Source of the DNA: Rhodococcus oryzae
Lineage (GTDB): Bacteria > Actinomycetota > Actinomycetes > Mycobacteriales > Mycobacteriaceae
Assembly: GCF_005049235.1 (NCBI RefSeq)
Contig: NZ_SUMD01000010.1
Location: 1-64,000, forward strand
DNA: 64,000 bases
Reading direction: 5' to 3'
The stretch's first letter is position 1. Each line of letters opens with the position of its first letter. This document shows, in pieces, positions 1 through 13,381 of the stretch. The notes under the pieces are model-generated. The model was not told the DNA's origin. It saw nothing but the letters and a program-made list of their open reading frames with translations, and made no database searches. The translations under genes and the position numbers were made by a program.

Positions 1-121
1 TGGTGTGGAGTACCAAAATTTGGCACTGACATTCATCGGCACACTGTTGAGTTCTCAAAGAACACGCACACACCATCACCACCAAGAAACTCGTTCTCGG
101 CCGCTCCGGGGCAACTGTTCC
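1..121 (-). promoter_or_regulatory. rRNA operon leader with boxB/boxA-like antitermination element
   Basis: On the minus strand this is the transcribed leader of an rRNA operon whose 16S gene lies beyond the left edge. Positions 40-65 read, on the minus strand, GTGTTCTTTGAGAACTC followed by AACAGTG: a small inverted repeat (GTTCT/AGAAC, boxB-like) running into a boxA-like segment, as in actinobacterial rrn leaders. The placement directly downstream of murA matches the murA-rrs order of mycobacteria. No 16S sequence itself is visible. Confidence 0.8.
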
Positions 122-150
122 AGCCTAGCTCATCGAAGCCTCCCGGTCAA
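122..150 (-). promoter_or_regulatory. rRNA operon promoter (-35 TTGACC, -10 TAGGCT)
   Basis: Minus-strand hexamers TTGACC (145-150) and TAGGCT (122-127) are separated by exactly 17 bases, a near-consensus housekeeping sigma promoter. It fires into the boxA/boxB leader toward the left edge. Confidence 0.8.
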
Positions 151-259
151 AACCGGGCTGAGTGATCAAGCAAGCTTTGGGATTGTCTGGCGCCTTCGTC
201 CAACCTCGTGTCCCGCGCCTCTCGGCCGGGTCGGTGTCCGTGTCGCTCTGACTCGACAA

Positions 260-288
260 AAGTTACGCGGCGGCGAACGCTGTGGCAA
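260..288 (-). promoter_or_regulatory. candidate second rRNA operon promoter
   Basis: TTGCCA (283-288) and TAACTT (260-265) on the minus strand are 17 bases apart, upstream of the stronger promoter at 122-150. Tandem rrn promoters are common in actinobacteria. The -10 is weaker, so this is a candidate only. Confidence 0.45.
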
Positions 289-425
289 ATCGCCATGTCG
301 CGGCCCCTCCGACTCAGAAATTGCCAGGTCAGAGAGCTCGACCAGGCGGCGGAACCGGCATTTCGGGGGAAATCGATCATTGTGACGCCGGACACTCTCG
401 GCGCTCCCCCGACGCGACGGCTCGA

Positions 426-1697
426 TCAGCCCGCCACAACCGGGGCAGGCACCCGCTCGATCACACCGCCGAGAGCCGTCAGGTTCTCGACGAATCTCGG
501 GTATCCGCGGTCGATGTGGAAGACGTCGTGGACCTCGGTGACGCCGTCCGCCACCAGGCCTGCCAGCACCAGGCCGGCGCCGGCCCGGATGTCCGAGGAC
601 CACACCGGTGCGCTCGAGAGCTGCGGGATCCCGCGGACCACCGCGTGATGTCCGTCGGTGCGGGCATCGGCGCCGAGCCGGATCATCTCCTCGACGAACC
701 GGAAGCGCGCCTCGAAGACGTTCTCGGTGATCATCGACGTGCCGTCCGCGACGGCGGCCAGGCCGATCGCCATCGGCTGCAGGTCAGTCGGGAATCCCGG
801 GTACGGCAGGGTCGCGTAGTTCACCGCGGTGGGACGGCCCTCCTGCACGATCCGGAATCCGTCCGGCTCCATCGTGACCTGCGAGCCCGCGGACCGGAGC
901 TTGTCGAGCACGAGCGAGAGGTGCTTCGGGTTGACCCCGCGCACCCGGACATCGCCCCTGGTCATCGCGGCCGCGATCCCCCACGTCGCCGCGACGATCC
1001 GATCCCCGATCACCCGATGGGTGGTCGGCTGCATGGTCTTGACGCCCCGAATGGTCAGCGTCGTGGAACCGGCGCCCTCGATCTGGGCACCCATCCGCCT
1101 GAGCATGTTGCACAGGTCCACTATCTCGGGTTCGCGGGCGGCGTTGTCGATGACGGTCTCGCCCTTGGCAAGCACCGCGGCCATCAGGATGTTCTCGGTG
1201 GCACCGACCGACGGGAACGCCAGGCGGATGGTGGCGCCGTGCAGGTCGTCCGCCTCCGCCACCACGCACCCGTGCTGGATCTCGCTGCGTGCGCCGAGCA
1301 ATTCCAGTCCGGACTGGTGCATGTCCAGCGGCCGCGACCCGATCGCGTCACCGCCAGGGAGCGCGACCACGGCGCGCCTGCACCGCGCGACCAGGGGCCC
1401 GAGCACACACACCGACGCACGGAACTGGGTCACGGCCGGGAAGTCGGCGTGGTACTTCGGCTCGGCAGGCGTCGTGATGCGCGCCTCGTCCCCCTCGAGC
1501 ACCACCTCGCAGCCGAGTCCGCGCAGTACCTCCGCCATCAGCGGGACGTCGAGGATGTCGGGGCAGTTGGTGATGGTGGTCGTGCCCTCCGCCAGAAGGG
1601 CAGCCGCCATCAACTTCAGGACGCTGTTCTTAGCGCCGCCCACCGAGACCTCACCCGTCAGCCTGTTGCCGCCGGTGACAAGAAAGCGTTCACTCAC
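426..1697 (-). CDS. murA: UDP-N-acetylglucosamine 1-carboxyvinyltransferase (MurA)
   Basis: Catalyses the first committed step of peptidoglycan synthesis, transferring enolpyruvate from PEP to UDP-GlcNAc in the cytoplasm. The 423-residue length is normal. The N-terminal [10 protein letters not shown] carries the substrate-binding Lys-Asn pair (residues 23-24). The active-site loop reads [10 protein letters not shown] with Asp at residue 117, where E. coli has Cys115. This is the mycobacterial state, in which fosfomycin cannot alkylate the enzyme. The start is GTG at 1697, with almost no leader behind a TAGGCT -10 box at 1706-1711. The gene sits immediately upstream of, and co-directional with, the rRNA operon, as in M. 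tuberculosis. Identification is secure; fosfomycin resistance is inferred from the residue. Confidence 0.97.
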   Translation of the reverse strand: MSERFLVTGGNRLTGEVSVGGAKNSVLKLMAAALLAEGTTTITNCPDILDVPLMAEVLRGLGCEVVLEGDEARITTPAEPKYHADFPAVTQFRASVCVLGPLVARCRRAVVALPGGDAIGSRPLDMHQSGLELLGARSEIQHGCVVAEADDLHGATIRLAFPSVGATENILMAAVLAKGETVIDNAAREPEIVDLCNMLRRMGAQIEGAGSTTLTIRGVKTMQPTTHRVIGDRIVAATWGIAAAMTRGDVRVRGVNPKHLSLVLDKLRSAGSQVTMEPDGFRIVQEGRPTAVNYATLPYPGFPTDLQPMAIGLAAVADGTSMITENVFEARFRFVEEMIRLGADARTDGHHAVVRGIPQLSSAPVWSSDIRAGAGLVLAGLVADGVTEVHDVFHIDRGYPRFVENLTALGGVIERVPAPVVAG

Positions 1698-1705
1698 AGT
1701 GCGAC

Positions 1706-1711
1706 AGCCTA
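1706..1711 (-). promoter_or_regulatory. -10 box of murA, suggesting a leaderless transcript
   Basis: TAGGCT on the minus strand ends 8 bases before the murA GTG, so transcription would begin within about three bases of the start codon. No Shine-Dalgarno sequence is seen, consistent with leaderless translation, which is frequent in actinobacteria. The -35 is weak. Confidence 0.45.
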
Positions 1712-1731
1712 GTCAGCCGCGACCGGCGCCC

Positions 1732-1745
1732 GACCGCTAGCGGTC
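1732..1745. promoter_or_regulatory. perfect 14-bp palindrome in the murA/adenosyltransferase divergent promoter
   Basis: GACCGCTAGCGGTC is self-complementary. It lies between divergent murA (start 1697) and the adenosyltransferase gene (start 1780), so it could serve as an operator for either. The cognate protein is unknown. Confidence 0.4.
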
Positions 1746-1779
1746 CCGATTGGATCTGCACGAGCGGTACCGTGACGTC

Positions 1780-2373
1780 ATGTCCGTACACCTGACCCGC
1801 ATCTACACCCGTACCGGCGACGACGGGACCACCGGTCTGAGCGATTTCTCACGGGTGTCGAAGAACGACCCTCGGCTGATCGCGTACGCGGACTGCGACG
1901 AGGCCAATGCCAGCCTGGGCGTTGCGCTCGCGCTCGGGCAGCCGGGACCCGAGTTCGTCGACGTGCTGCGGCAGGTCCAGAACGACCTCTTCGACGCGGG
2001 CGCGGACCTGTCCACCCCCGTTGTCGCGGATCCGAAGTACCCGCCGCTGCGGGTCACCGCCGGCTACATCGAGCGACTCGAGGGCTGGTGCGATGAGTAC
2101 AACGAGCCGCTGGCGCCGCTGAACTCCTTCATCCTGCCCGGCGGCACCGCCCTTGCGGCGCTCCTGCACGTGGCCCGGACCGTGGTGCGTCGCGCCGAAC
2201 GATCCGCGTGGGCGGCGGTGGACGCCTCCCCCGAGGACACCAGTGTGCTTCCCGCCAAGTACCTGAACCGGCTCTCCGACCTGCTGTTCATCCTGAGCCG
2301 GGCGGCGAACCCCGAGGGCGACGTGCTGTGGAAGCCGGGTGCGGGCGGCACCGAATCCGCGGGCGGGCACTGA
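1780..2373 (+). CDS. pduO: cob(I)yrinic acid a,c-diamide adenosyltransferase, PduO type
   Basis: Transfers the 5'-deoxyadenosyl group of ATP to cob(I)alamin, making the coenzyme for AdoCbl-dependent mutases. The N-terminus HLTRIYTRTGDDGTTGLSD is the PduO-family ATP-binding motif, and the R-x-x-E-R/NR-LSD-L-F segment near the C-terminus (around residues 151-173) is typical. I chose ATG 1780 (197 aa) over an upstream in-frame TTG at 1750, because it puts the conserved motif at the N-terminus and matches the M. tuberculosis orthologue Rv1314c, which has the same neighbours. It is transcribed alone, divergent from murA, and ends at a terminator shared with the convergent DUF2550 gene. Confidence 0.93.
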   Translation: MSVHLTRIYTRTGDDGTTGLSDFSRVSKNDPRLIAYADCDEANASLGVALALGQPGPEFVDVLRQVQNDLFDAGADLSTPVVADPKYPPLRVTAGYIERLEGWCDEYNEPLAPLNSFILPGGTALAALLHVARTVVRRAERSAWAAVDASPEDTSVLPAKYLNRLSDLLFILSRAANPEGDVLWKPGAGGTESAGGH

Positions 2374-2381
2374 AACGACAA

Positions 2382-2408
2382 AAGACCCCTGCGATGAGCC
2401 GGGGTCTT
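2382..2408. terminator. bidirectional terminator hairpin
   Basis: AAGACCCC (2382-2389) and GGGGTCTT (2401-2408) form an 8-bp stem between convergent stop codons at 2373 and 2423. The A-rich 5' flank gives U residues on the minus-strand transcript. Confidence 0.75.
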
Positions 2409-2422
2409 CGATGTTGTGGGCG

Positions 2423-2857
2423 TCAGGCCGGACGGCCACGCATGGAGCGCCCCGAGGGACGCGATTCCACCCAGGACAGGAACGCGGTGAGGGCGCCGGA
2501 GTCGAGCGCCACCTCGTAGCCGTGATCGCCGTCCTGCACCGACAGGATCACGATCTCGTCGGTCATGATGTCGAACTCGGTCTCGCGGGGCCCGCGCCGA
2601 TCCCCCACCTCGATGCCCTGCCTGCTGATCCGCGAGTCCGGTCCCGGCCGAAGGCTGGAGAGCTTGTAGAAGACGAGGTCCTCCTCGCCGTACCGGATCA
2701 CGCCGTGCCGCCAGCCCTGGCCTGCGCCCGCGGGGGTGGTCCGGACGATCGCCGCCGTGCCGCCGCGGCGCAGCACCCCCAACCGATACACGAAAGCCGC
2801 GACGAGCGCCGCGAGCAGGACAACCAGAACGAAAAGAACTGTCACTCCGGTTGTCAC
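2423..2857 (-). CDS. DUF2550 membrane-anchored protein
   Basis: A 144-residue protein of the DUF2550 family (M. tuberculosis Rv1312 is the positional homologue). One N-terminal hydrophobic segment (about residues 3-25) ends in a YRLGVLRRGG basic patch. The remainder is a small soluble domain with alternating beta-type sequence. It directly follows atpC and is probably the last gene of the atp operon. Its function is unknown; the constant position next to ATP synthase in mycolata suggests a link but proves nothing. Confidence 0.85.
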   Translation of the reverse strand: MTTGVTVLFVLVVLLAALVAAFVYRLGVLRRGGTAAIVRTTPAGAGQGWRHGVIRYGEEDLVFYKLSSLRPGPDSRISRQGIEVGDRRGPRETEFDIMTDEIVILSVQDGDHGYEVALDSGALTAFLSWVESRPSGRSMRGRPA

Positions 2858-2897
2858 TGCTCGTCGGCCTTGCTCGTCGCGGCTGTCGGGGTACCGG

Positions 2898-3266
2898 TCA
2901 GGCGCGCTCGACGGCGCGGAGCTGACCCTTGGCGATCGCGATCGCCTCGAGATCCTCGGTCGTCTCCGCCAGGACCGCCTTGGCGGCCTCGACGTCGACG
3001 TCGCCCGCGAAGTCCGCGGACTCCGCCAGGATCGTGACGGTGGTGCCCGTCACCGAGAGGAAGCCACCGTGCACCGCGGCGACGACGCGCTCGCCGTCGG
3101 CGGTGGTGATGGCGACCACGCCTGCCTCGATCAGCTGGCCGAGGACCGGCTCATGTCCGTACATGATGCCGATCTCGCCCTCGGTGGTCTGAGCGCTGAC
3201 GAGCGTCGCCGAACCCGACCACAGCCGCTGCTCGACGGCAACCAGCTCAACAGTCATCTCAGCCAT
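2898..3266 (-). CDS. atpC: ATP synthase subunit epsilon
   Basis: Central-stalk epsilon subunit of F1, 122 residues. The N-terminal beta-sandwich begins [15 protein letters not shown], followed by [13 protein letters not shown], the family's conserved glycine-rich turn. The C-terminal helical part is short compared with E. coli, as in mycobacteria, where epsilon has reduced inhibitory reach. It starts 6 bases after the atpD stop, consistent with operon expression. Confidence 0.95.
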   Translation of the reverse strand: MAEMTVELVAVEQRLWSGSATLVSAQTTEGEIGIMYGHEPVLGQLIEAGVVAITTADGERVVAAVHGGFLSVTGTTVTILAESADFAGDVDVEAAKAVLAETTEDLEAIAIAKGQLRAVERA

Positions 3267-3272
3267 TGTCGA

Positions 3273-5697
<2,425 letters not shown>

Positions 5698-5746
5698 CTA
5701 CTCAGTCACACTCCCTTCCCACAAGATTCCGACACGGCCGTCACGC

Positions 5747-7390
<1,644 letters not shown>

Positions 7391-7457
7391 GTTTTTCCTG
7401 CTCTCGGTATCTGGTCTTCGAATATCTGGAGTTTGAGGTCGGCCGTGTTCGCCGGGA

Positions 7458-8291
7458 CTACTTGAAGGTCTTGCGCAGAGACGCGAGACGTCCCGCCGCA
7501 CTGCCGTCGATGACCTCGTCGCCCACGCGAACGACAAGGCCGCTCAGGAGCTCGGGGTCGACCTCCACGTGCACGGTGACCGGCTTGCCGTAGGTGCGGG
7601 TCAGGGTCGCGGCGAGCCGCTCCTCCTGCTCGGCGGACAGCGCCGAGGCGCTGCGCACGTGTGCGACCGCCTTGTCGCGTCGCGCCGCCGCCAGTTCCGA
7701 CAGCTCGTTGAAGGCATCCGCGGGTGCGGTCCGCAACCGGCCGGCGGCCTGGGTGGCCAGGGCCTCGGTGATCGCGGTGACCTTGCCGTAGAGCAGCGTG
7801 GACAGCAGCTCGCGCTTGCCCGCGGTGGGCGTCGCGCGATCGGACAGCGCCTGCTCGAGGCTCGAGTCGCCCGCCACGATGCGGCCGAGCCGGAACAGCT
7901 CGTCCTCGACGGTGTCGAGCTGACCCTGATCGTCGGCCGCCTTGAGCAGCGACTCCCGACCGAGCAGCACCAGCGAGTTCCGCAGGTCAGCCGAGCTCGA
8001 CCAGTCCTGGGACACGGCCGCCTTCAGCGTCACGAGGGCCTCGGCCGAAACCTTGGCCGAGAACACCTGCTCGGCCAAGGCCTGCCGAACCGCCGCGGGG
8101 GCCGAGGGGTCGGACAGCGCGGCACGAAGCGTGCGCTGACCGTCGAGAACCTCGACCACCGTGAACAGCTCGGCACCGGTCTGTGCCGCAGCTGCAGTCG
8201 CCGCGCCGGCCGAAACTCCGGCCAACGCTGATTCCAGGGCGCTCCTCGTATGAGTCAGCGCCTCACGGCTTGCTGCGTACATGGTGCTCAC
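7458..8291 (-). CDS. atpH: ATP synthase subunit delta, long form
   Basis: Peripheral-stalk delta subunit joining F1 to subunit b. At 277 residues it is about 95 longer than E. coli delta. The extra N-terminal helical segment (roughly residues 1-95) precedes the normal delta domain, which ends [17 protein letters not shown] before RLASLRKTF. In mycobacteria delta carries a comparable extension and is fused to a second b subunit; here the b part is absent. The start GTG 8291 overlaps the atpF stop as GTGA; ATG 8282 is an alternative. Confidence 0.93.
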   Translation of the reverse strand: MSTMYAASREALTHTRSALESALAGVSAGAATAAAAQTGAELFTVVEVLDGQRTLRAALSDPSAPAAVRQALAEQVFSAKVSAEALVTLKAAVSQDWSSSADLRNSLVLLGRESLLKAADDQGQLDTVEDELFRLGRIVAGDSSLEQALSDRATPTAGKRELLSTLLYGKVTAITEALATQAAGRLRTAPADAFNELSELAAARRDKAVAHVRSASALSAEQEERLAATLTRTYGKPVTVHVEVDPELLSGLVVRVGDEVIDGSAAGRLASLRKTFK

Positions 8292-8848
8292 TTTCCGGCT
8301 GCGGAGTCAGCGCTGACGGCGTCCAGTTCGCTGAGGAAACGATCGATCGAACCCGACCGCTTGACCTCGTCGGCCAGCGATTCGCCGATGACCTTCTCGG
8401 CCAGATCGACCGCGGTCTTGCCCAGATCGCTGCGCAGTTCGGTGACGATCTGCTGACGCTGAGCGGCGAGCTGGCTGCTGCCTGCGGCCACGATGCGGTC
8501 GCTCTCCAGCTGTGCCTGGACCTTCATCTCGGCGATGATCTGCTGGCCCTGGGTGCGGGCATCCTCACGGATGGCCGCGGCCTCGGTCCGTGCCTCGGCG
8601 AGCTGGGCGCGGTACTGCTCCAGCGTCTCCTTGGCCTCGGCCTGAGCCTCCTCGGCGCGCTGGATGCCGCCCTCGATCTGCTCGGTACGGTCCGCCAGCA
8701 CCTGCTGGAACTTCGGAAGGATGTACTTCCAGAAGAAGAACCCGATAACCGCGATGCAGACCGCCGACCACACGATGTCGTAGGTCTCGGGGACGAGAGG
8801 ATTGATAACCTCGCCCTCCTCGGCCGCGATCAATGCAATGGTTGACAT
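8288..8848 (-). CDS. atpF: ATP synthase subunit b
   Basis: Peripheral-stalk subunit: one N-terminal membrane helix ([16 protein letters not shown]) followed by a long Ala/Glu/Gln-rich coiled coil with [23 protein letters not shown] 8848 (186 aa) lies 7 bases after the atpE stop and gives [13 protein letters not shown]. The longer alternative (TTG 8878) would overlap atpE. Confidence 0.95.
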   Translation of the reverse strand: MSTIALIAAEEGEVINPLVPETYDIVWSAVCIAVIGFFFWKYILPKFQQVLADRTEQIEGGIQRAEEAQAEAKETLEQYRAQLAEARTEAAAIREDARTQGQQIIAEMKVQAQLESDRIVAAGSSQLAAQRQQIVTELRSDLGKTAVDLAEKVIGESLADEVKRSGSIDRFLSELDAVSADSAAGK

Positions 8849-8855
8849 GGCGAGA

Positions 8856-9966
<1,111 letters not shown>

Positions 9967-10313
9967 CGGTCTCTCCCGTAGTCGTGGCCGCAGGCGGCAT
10001 CGCCTGCGGTTCGATCGGACATTGACGATCTAACAAGTCGACAAGGTCGGCTCGCGTATTCGTCAGCTGCTGTGGCCGATTAGCTCGGCCCCGCGTCTGT
10101 CGGTGTCGGCGGACTGTCGTCGACTCGGTGGTCCCCGACCAGCCATTTCCGAACACGCGGAAGTAGCGATCGTGGTCACCTGCGAGGATGCCTGACCCGG
10201 CGAAATGTGTGTTTCGCGTAGTTTCGGCTCTCGCTTGGCCCTGACCCTACCAATACAACTACGACGTTGTGTAGATGGGGGTCCTGCTTGACCGATTACG
10301 ACAGGTCGTCGTA
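9967..10313 (-). promoter_or_regulatory. 347-bp untranslated gap before atpB, with hairpin
   Basis: No gene is seen. A perfect 9-bp hairpin, CCGCAGGCG-GCAT-CGCCTGCGG (9988-10009), sits about 20 bases upstream of the proposed atpB start, inside the likely 5' UTR. It lacks a U-run, so it is more likely a leader structure than a terminator. A convincing promoter was not identified; a TAGGGT hexamer near 10249 (minus strand) is a weak -10 candidate. Confidence 0.45.
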
Positions 10314-10802
10314 CTACTTTTCGTCGGATTCGGGCTCACCGGTGGCGCCGTCCTGCTGTGCGGGAGCGCCGTCCGACTGGGTGGGAGTGACATAGGGCAC
10401 CTTCACCTTGAGCAGCCCGTAGGTCTCGGCGCCGAGCACGATGATCAGGGCCAGCACCATGACGATGACCAGCGCCTCTTTGCTGTAGAAGTCCATGCCC
10501 TTGAGCACGCCAAGGACCAGGATCGCGAGGATCATCTTGAGCAGCCAGCTGCCCAACAGCACCGCACCCGAGGTGGCGGGCGGGAGCTTCTCGGTGAACA
10601 GCACCGCCAGCGCGGTGCACAGGATGAAGCCGCCGCCGACGGCGACGCCGATCAACGCACCCCACAGTCCGGGCAGGCCGGCCGCGACGAAGGCGATGAT
10701 CGAGCCGATCACCGCGAGCGCGATCAGGCCGATCACGCCATAGCGAACCGCTGCACGCAGCGGAGCGGACTGGTCGGGCACGGGTTCCGGAGAGAAGGTC
10801 AC
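10314..10802 (-). CDS. AtpI-like membrane protein of the ATP synthase locus
   Basis: A 162-residue integral membrane protein with four predicted helices (near 22-43, 46-70, 78-101 and 108-128) and a hydrophilic tail rich in Gln, Asp and Glu. It is the positional homologue of M. tuberculosis Rv1303, between wecA and atpB. AtpI-type proteins assist c-ring assembly or Mg2+ supply in other bacteria; this role is inferred from position and topology, because sequence similarity to classical AtpI is weak. Confidence 0.8.
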   Translation of the reverse strand: MTFSPEPVPDQSAPLRAAVRYGVIGLIALAVIGSIIAFVAAGLPGLWGALIGVAVGGGFILCTALAVLFTEKLPPATSGAVLLGSWLLKMILAILVLGVLKGMDFYSKEALVIVMVLALIIVLGAETYGLLKVKVPYVTPTQSDGAPAQQDGATGEPESDEK

Positions 10803-10821
10803 GGTCCGCCAGCCTAGCGGG

Positions 10822-12042
10822 CTACGAACTGTCGGCCCGATCGCGACCGGGGACCTGCTTCAGGCGCAGCGACGGCACGGCGGTCACGACCAGCGCAAAC
10901 ACCAGGCCACCCGCCACCAGCAGGACGACGATCCGCCGGTCGAGCAGGGCCGAGCCGACTGCGCCGAACGCGAGCACACCGACCCACAAGTAGATCAACA
11001 GGACCACCCGCCGGTGCGAATGTCCGATCTGCAGCAGGCGGTGGTGCAGGTGCATCTTGTCGGGGCTGAAGGGGCTGCGTCCGGCCCTCGTCCGGCGGAC
11101 CACCGCGAGCAGGAGGTCGAGGATCGGGATGAACATGACCGCGCCCACCAGCAGGAGCGGCGAGAGCAGACCGAGGATGTCCCTGGTGCCGTAGGCGCTG
11201 AGCGGGATCCGGCCGGAGGCGCTGGTCGAGATGGCCGCCAGCATCAGGCCGATCAGCATCGACCCCGAGTCCCCCATGAAGATGCGGGCCGGCTGGAAGT
11301 TGTGCGGCAAAAAGCCGAGGCACGCGCCCGCCAGCGCGGCGGCCAGCATCGCGGGCGGATACGCACTCACGTCACCGCCCTGCTCGTGCAGCAGGCCGAC
11401 CGAGAACACACAGATCGCCAGCGCCGCGATCAGGCCGAGGCCGGCCGCGAGCCCGTCGAGACCGTCGACGAAGTTCATGGCATTGATCATCACGACCGCG
11501 ATCAGCACCGTCACCAGGCCCGACTGCAACTGGTCCAGCACCAGGGTGGTGCCATTGAAGGGCAGGTACAGCACGAACCAGCTGACCCCCATCACCACCA
11601 GCACACCCGCCGCGGTCACCTGGCCGACGAACTTCGTGAGCGCGTCCAGCCCCCACCTGTCGTCGATGATCCCCACCAGCACGATCACGCCGCCGGAGAC
11701 GAGCGCCGCCGGGATGTCCTTGGTGTTGTAGTCGAAACCCCTGGCCAGCGCTGGCAGTTGCTGGGCGAACAGAAGGGCGGCGACGAATCCGACGTACATG
11801 CCGACGCCACCGAGCCGGGGCGTGGGCGTGACGTGCACGTCGCGGTCGCGCGGGACGGCAACGGCGCCGAACTTGAGGGCGAACAACCGGACGGCCCCGG
11901 TCGCCAGGAACGTGATGACCGCAGCGGTGAAGAGCACCAGCAGCAGTTCCCTGATCGGGACCCCGGCCCCCCGGCCCGACTGAGCGAGCAATTCTGAATG
12001 GGCGACGATCACGTCGAAGAGGCTACCGTCACCGCGCGCCAT
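10822..12042 (-). CDS. wecA: UDP-GlcNAc: polyprenyl-phosphate GlcNAc-1-phosphate transferase (WecA/Rfe)
   Basis: Starts the arabinogalactan linkage unit by moving GlcNAc-1-P onto decaprenyl phosphate at the membrane. It has about eleven hydrophobic helices. Family motifs are GIIDDRWGLDALTKF (the acidic DD pair binds Mg2+), NAMNFVDGLDGLA, GDSGSMLIG, and the HHRLLQIGHSHRR basic loop. It is close to M. tuberculosis Rv1302 throughout. ATG 12042 overlaps the glyA end by 14 bases; GTG 12057 is also possible. It sits between cell-wall and ATP-synthase genes, as in mycobacteria. Confidence 0.93.
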   Translation of the reverse strand: MARGDGSLFDVIVAHSELLAQSGRGAGVPIRELLLVLFTAAVITFLATGAVRLFALKFGAVAVPRDRDVHVTPTPRLGGVGMYVGFVAALLFAQQLPALARGFDYNTKDIPAALVSGGVIVLVGIIDDRWGLDALTKFVGQVTAAGVLVVMGVSWFVLYLPFNGTTLVLDQLQSGLVTVLIAVVMINAMNFVDGLDGLAAGLGLIAALAICVFSVGLLHEQGGDVSAYPPAMLAAALAGACLGFLPHNFQPARIFMGDSGSMLIGLMLAAISTSASGRIPLSAYGTRDILGLLSPLLLVGAVMFIPILDLLLAVVRRTRAGRSPFSPDKMHLHHRLLQIGHSHRRVVLLIYLWVGVLAFGAVGSALLDRRIVVLLVAGGLVFALVVTAVPSLRLKQVPGRDRADSS

Positions 12043-13381
12043 CCCCTGCCGCTGCACTCGTCTGCGTCACGGGCCGGGGATAGGCGGGCTTGCGCGCCAC
12101 CAGATCCGAGACCTCGCGCGCCACATCGGCCAGCTCCGCGTCGCCCGCGGTGGTGCCGTCCTCGGCCCGCACCGCCCTGGCGATCAGCGCACCGACCGCC
12201 GCGCAGTCGTCGGTGTCGAAACCCTGCGTGGTCACCGCCGCGGATCCGACCCTGATCCCGGACGCCACCATCGGCGGCGCCGGATCGAACGGGATCGCGT
12301 TCTTGTTCAACGTGATTCGGGCCGCATCGCATCGCCGTTCGGCCTCGGCCCCGGTCACCCCGAGCTCGCGCAGGTCCAGCAGCGCCAGGTGGGTGTCGGT
12401 GCCGCCGGACACCGCGCGCATGCCGCCCGCCTCGAGCGCCTTGGTCATCGCCGCGGCGTTGTCGACCACGTTCGAGGCGTAGGCCCGGTAGTCGTCAGTC
12501 GCCGCTTCCTTCAGCGCGACCGCCTTGGCCGCGATCGAGTGCATGAGCGGGCCGCCCTGACTGAACGGGAAGACCGCCTTGTCGACGGCCTTGGCGTGCT
12601 CGGCCCGGCACAGCAGCATGCCGCCGCGCGGCCCCCGCAGCACCTTGTGTGTGGTCGCGGAGACGACATCGGCGTACGGCACCGGCGACGGGATCGCCCC
12701 GCCCGCCACCAGTCCGATGAAATGTGCGGCGTCGACCCACAGGATGGCGCCAACCTCGTCGGCGATCTGCCGGAACTTCGCGAAGTCGATCAGTCGCGGA
12801 TACGCGGTCGCGCCCGCGACGATGATCCGGGGCCGATGGGTCAACGCGAGGTCACGGACCTCGTCGTAGTCGATGAGCTCGGTCGACTTGTCCACGTGAT
12901 ACGGGATCGGGGTGAACCACTTGCCCGAGAAGCTCACCTTGGACCCGTGGGTGAGATGACCGCCGTGCGGCAGGCTCATCGCCAGCACCGGGTCGCCGGG
13001 CTTCGCGAACGCGGCGTACACCGCGAGGTTGGCGTTGGCCCCCGAATGCGGCTGTACGTTGGCGTGCTCGGCCCCGAACAGCGTCTTGGCCCGCTCGATC
13101 GCCAGGCTCTCGGCGCGATCGACCTCGGCACATCCGCCGTAGTACCGGTGACCCGGGTACCCCTCGGCGTACTTGTTGCTCAGCGTCGACCCCAGCGCCG
13201 CCAGCACCGCTGGGCTGGTCAGGTTCTCGCTGGCGATCAGCTGCAACCCGCCGCGCAGCCGGTCCAGCTCGGCGAGGGTGATCTCGGCGATCTCCGGGTC
13301 CGTCCGTTCGAGCTCGGAGAAGTCCGGGCCCCAGAACGCCTGATCGGCGTGGGCCTGCCGCGGGGAACCCGCCTCGCTCAC
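12029..13381 (-). CDS. glyA: serine hydroxymethyltransferase
   Basis: PLP enzyme converting serine and tetrahydrofolate to glycine and 5,10-methylene-THF. Its 450 residues carry ELIDYDEVRDLALTHRP and the PLP-lysine segment SATTHKVLRGPRGG. The start GTG 13381 overlaps the tsaC stop as GTGA, implying translational coupling. In M. tuberculosis the tsaC-like gene and rfe are adjacent with no glyA between, so this is an extra or relocated copy relative to that layout. A similar arrangement occurs in other actinomycetes. Confidence 0.94.
   Translation of the reverse strand: MSEAGSPRQAHADQAFWGPDFSELERTDPEIAEITLAELDRLRGGLQLIASENLTSPAVLAALGSTLSNKYAEGYPGHRYYGGCAEVDRAESLAIERAKTLFGAEHANVQPHSGANANLAVYAAFAKPGDPVLAMSLPHGGHLTHGSKVSFSGKWFTPIPYHVDKSTELIDYDEVRDLALTHRPRIIVAGATAYPRLIDFAKFRQIADEVGAILWVDAAHFIGLVAGGAIPSPVPYADVVSATTHKVLRGPRGGMLLCRAEHAKAVDKAVFPFSQGGPLMHSIAAKAVALKEAATDDYRAYASNVVDNAAAMTKALEAGGMRAVSGGTDTHLALLDLRELGVTGAEAERRCDAARITLNKNAIPFDPAPPMVASGIRVGSAAVTTQGFDTDDCAAVGALIARAVRAEDGTTAGDAELADVAREVSDLVARKPAYPRPVTQTSAAAGDGAR

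Noticed and set aside
5-385. Small plus-strand frame at the left edge
   Set aside because: It overlaps the rRNA operon promoter and boxA/boxB leader and has no ribosome-binding site or domain.
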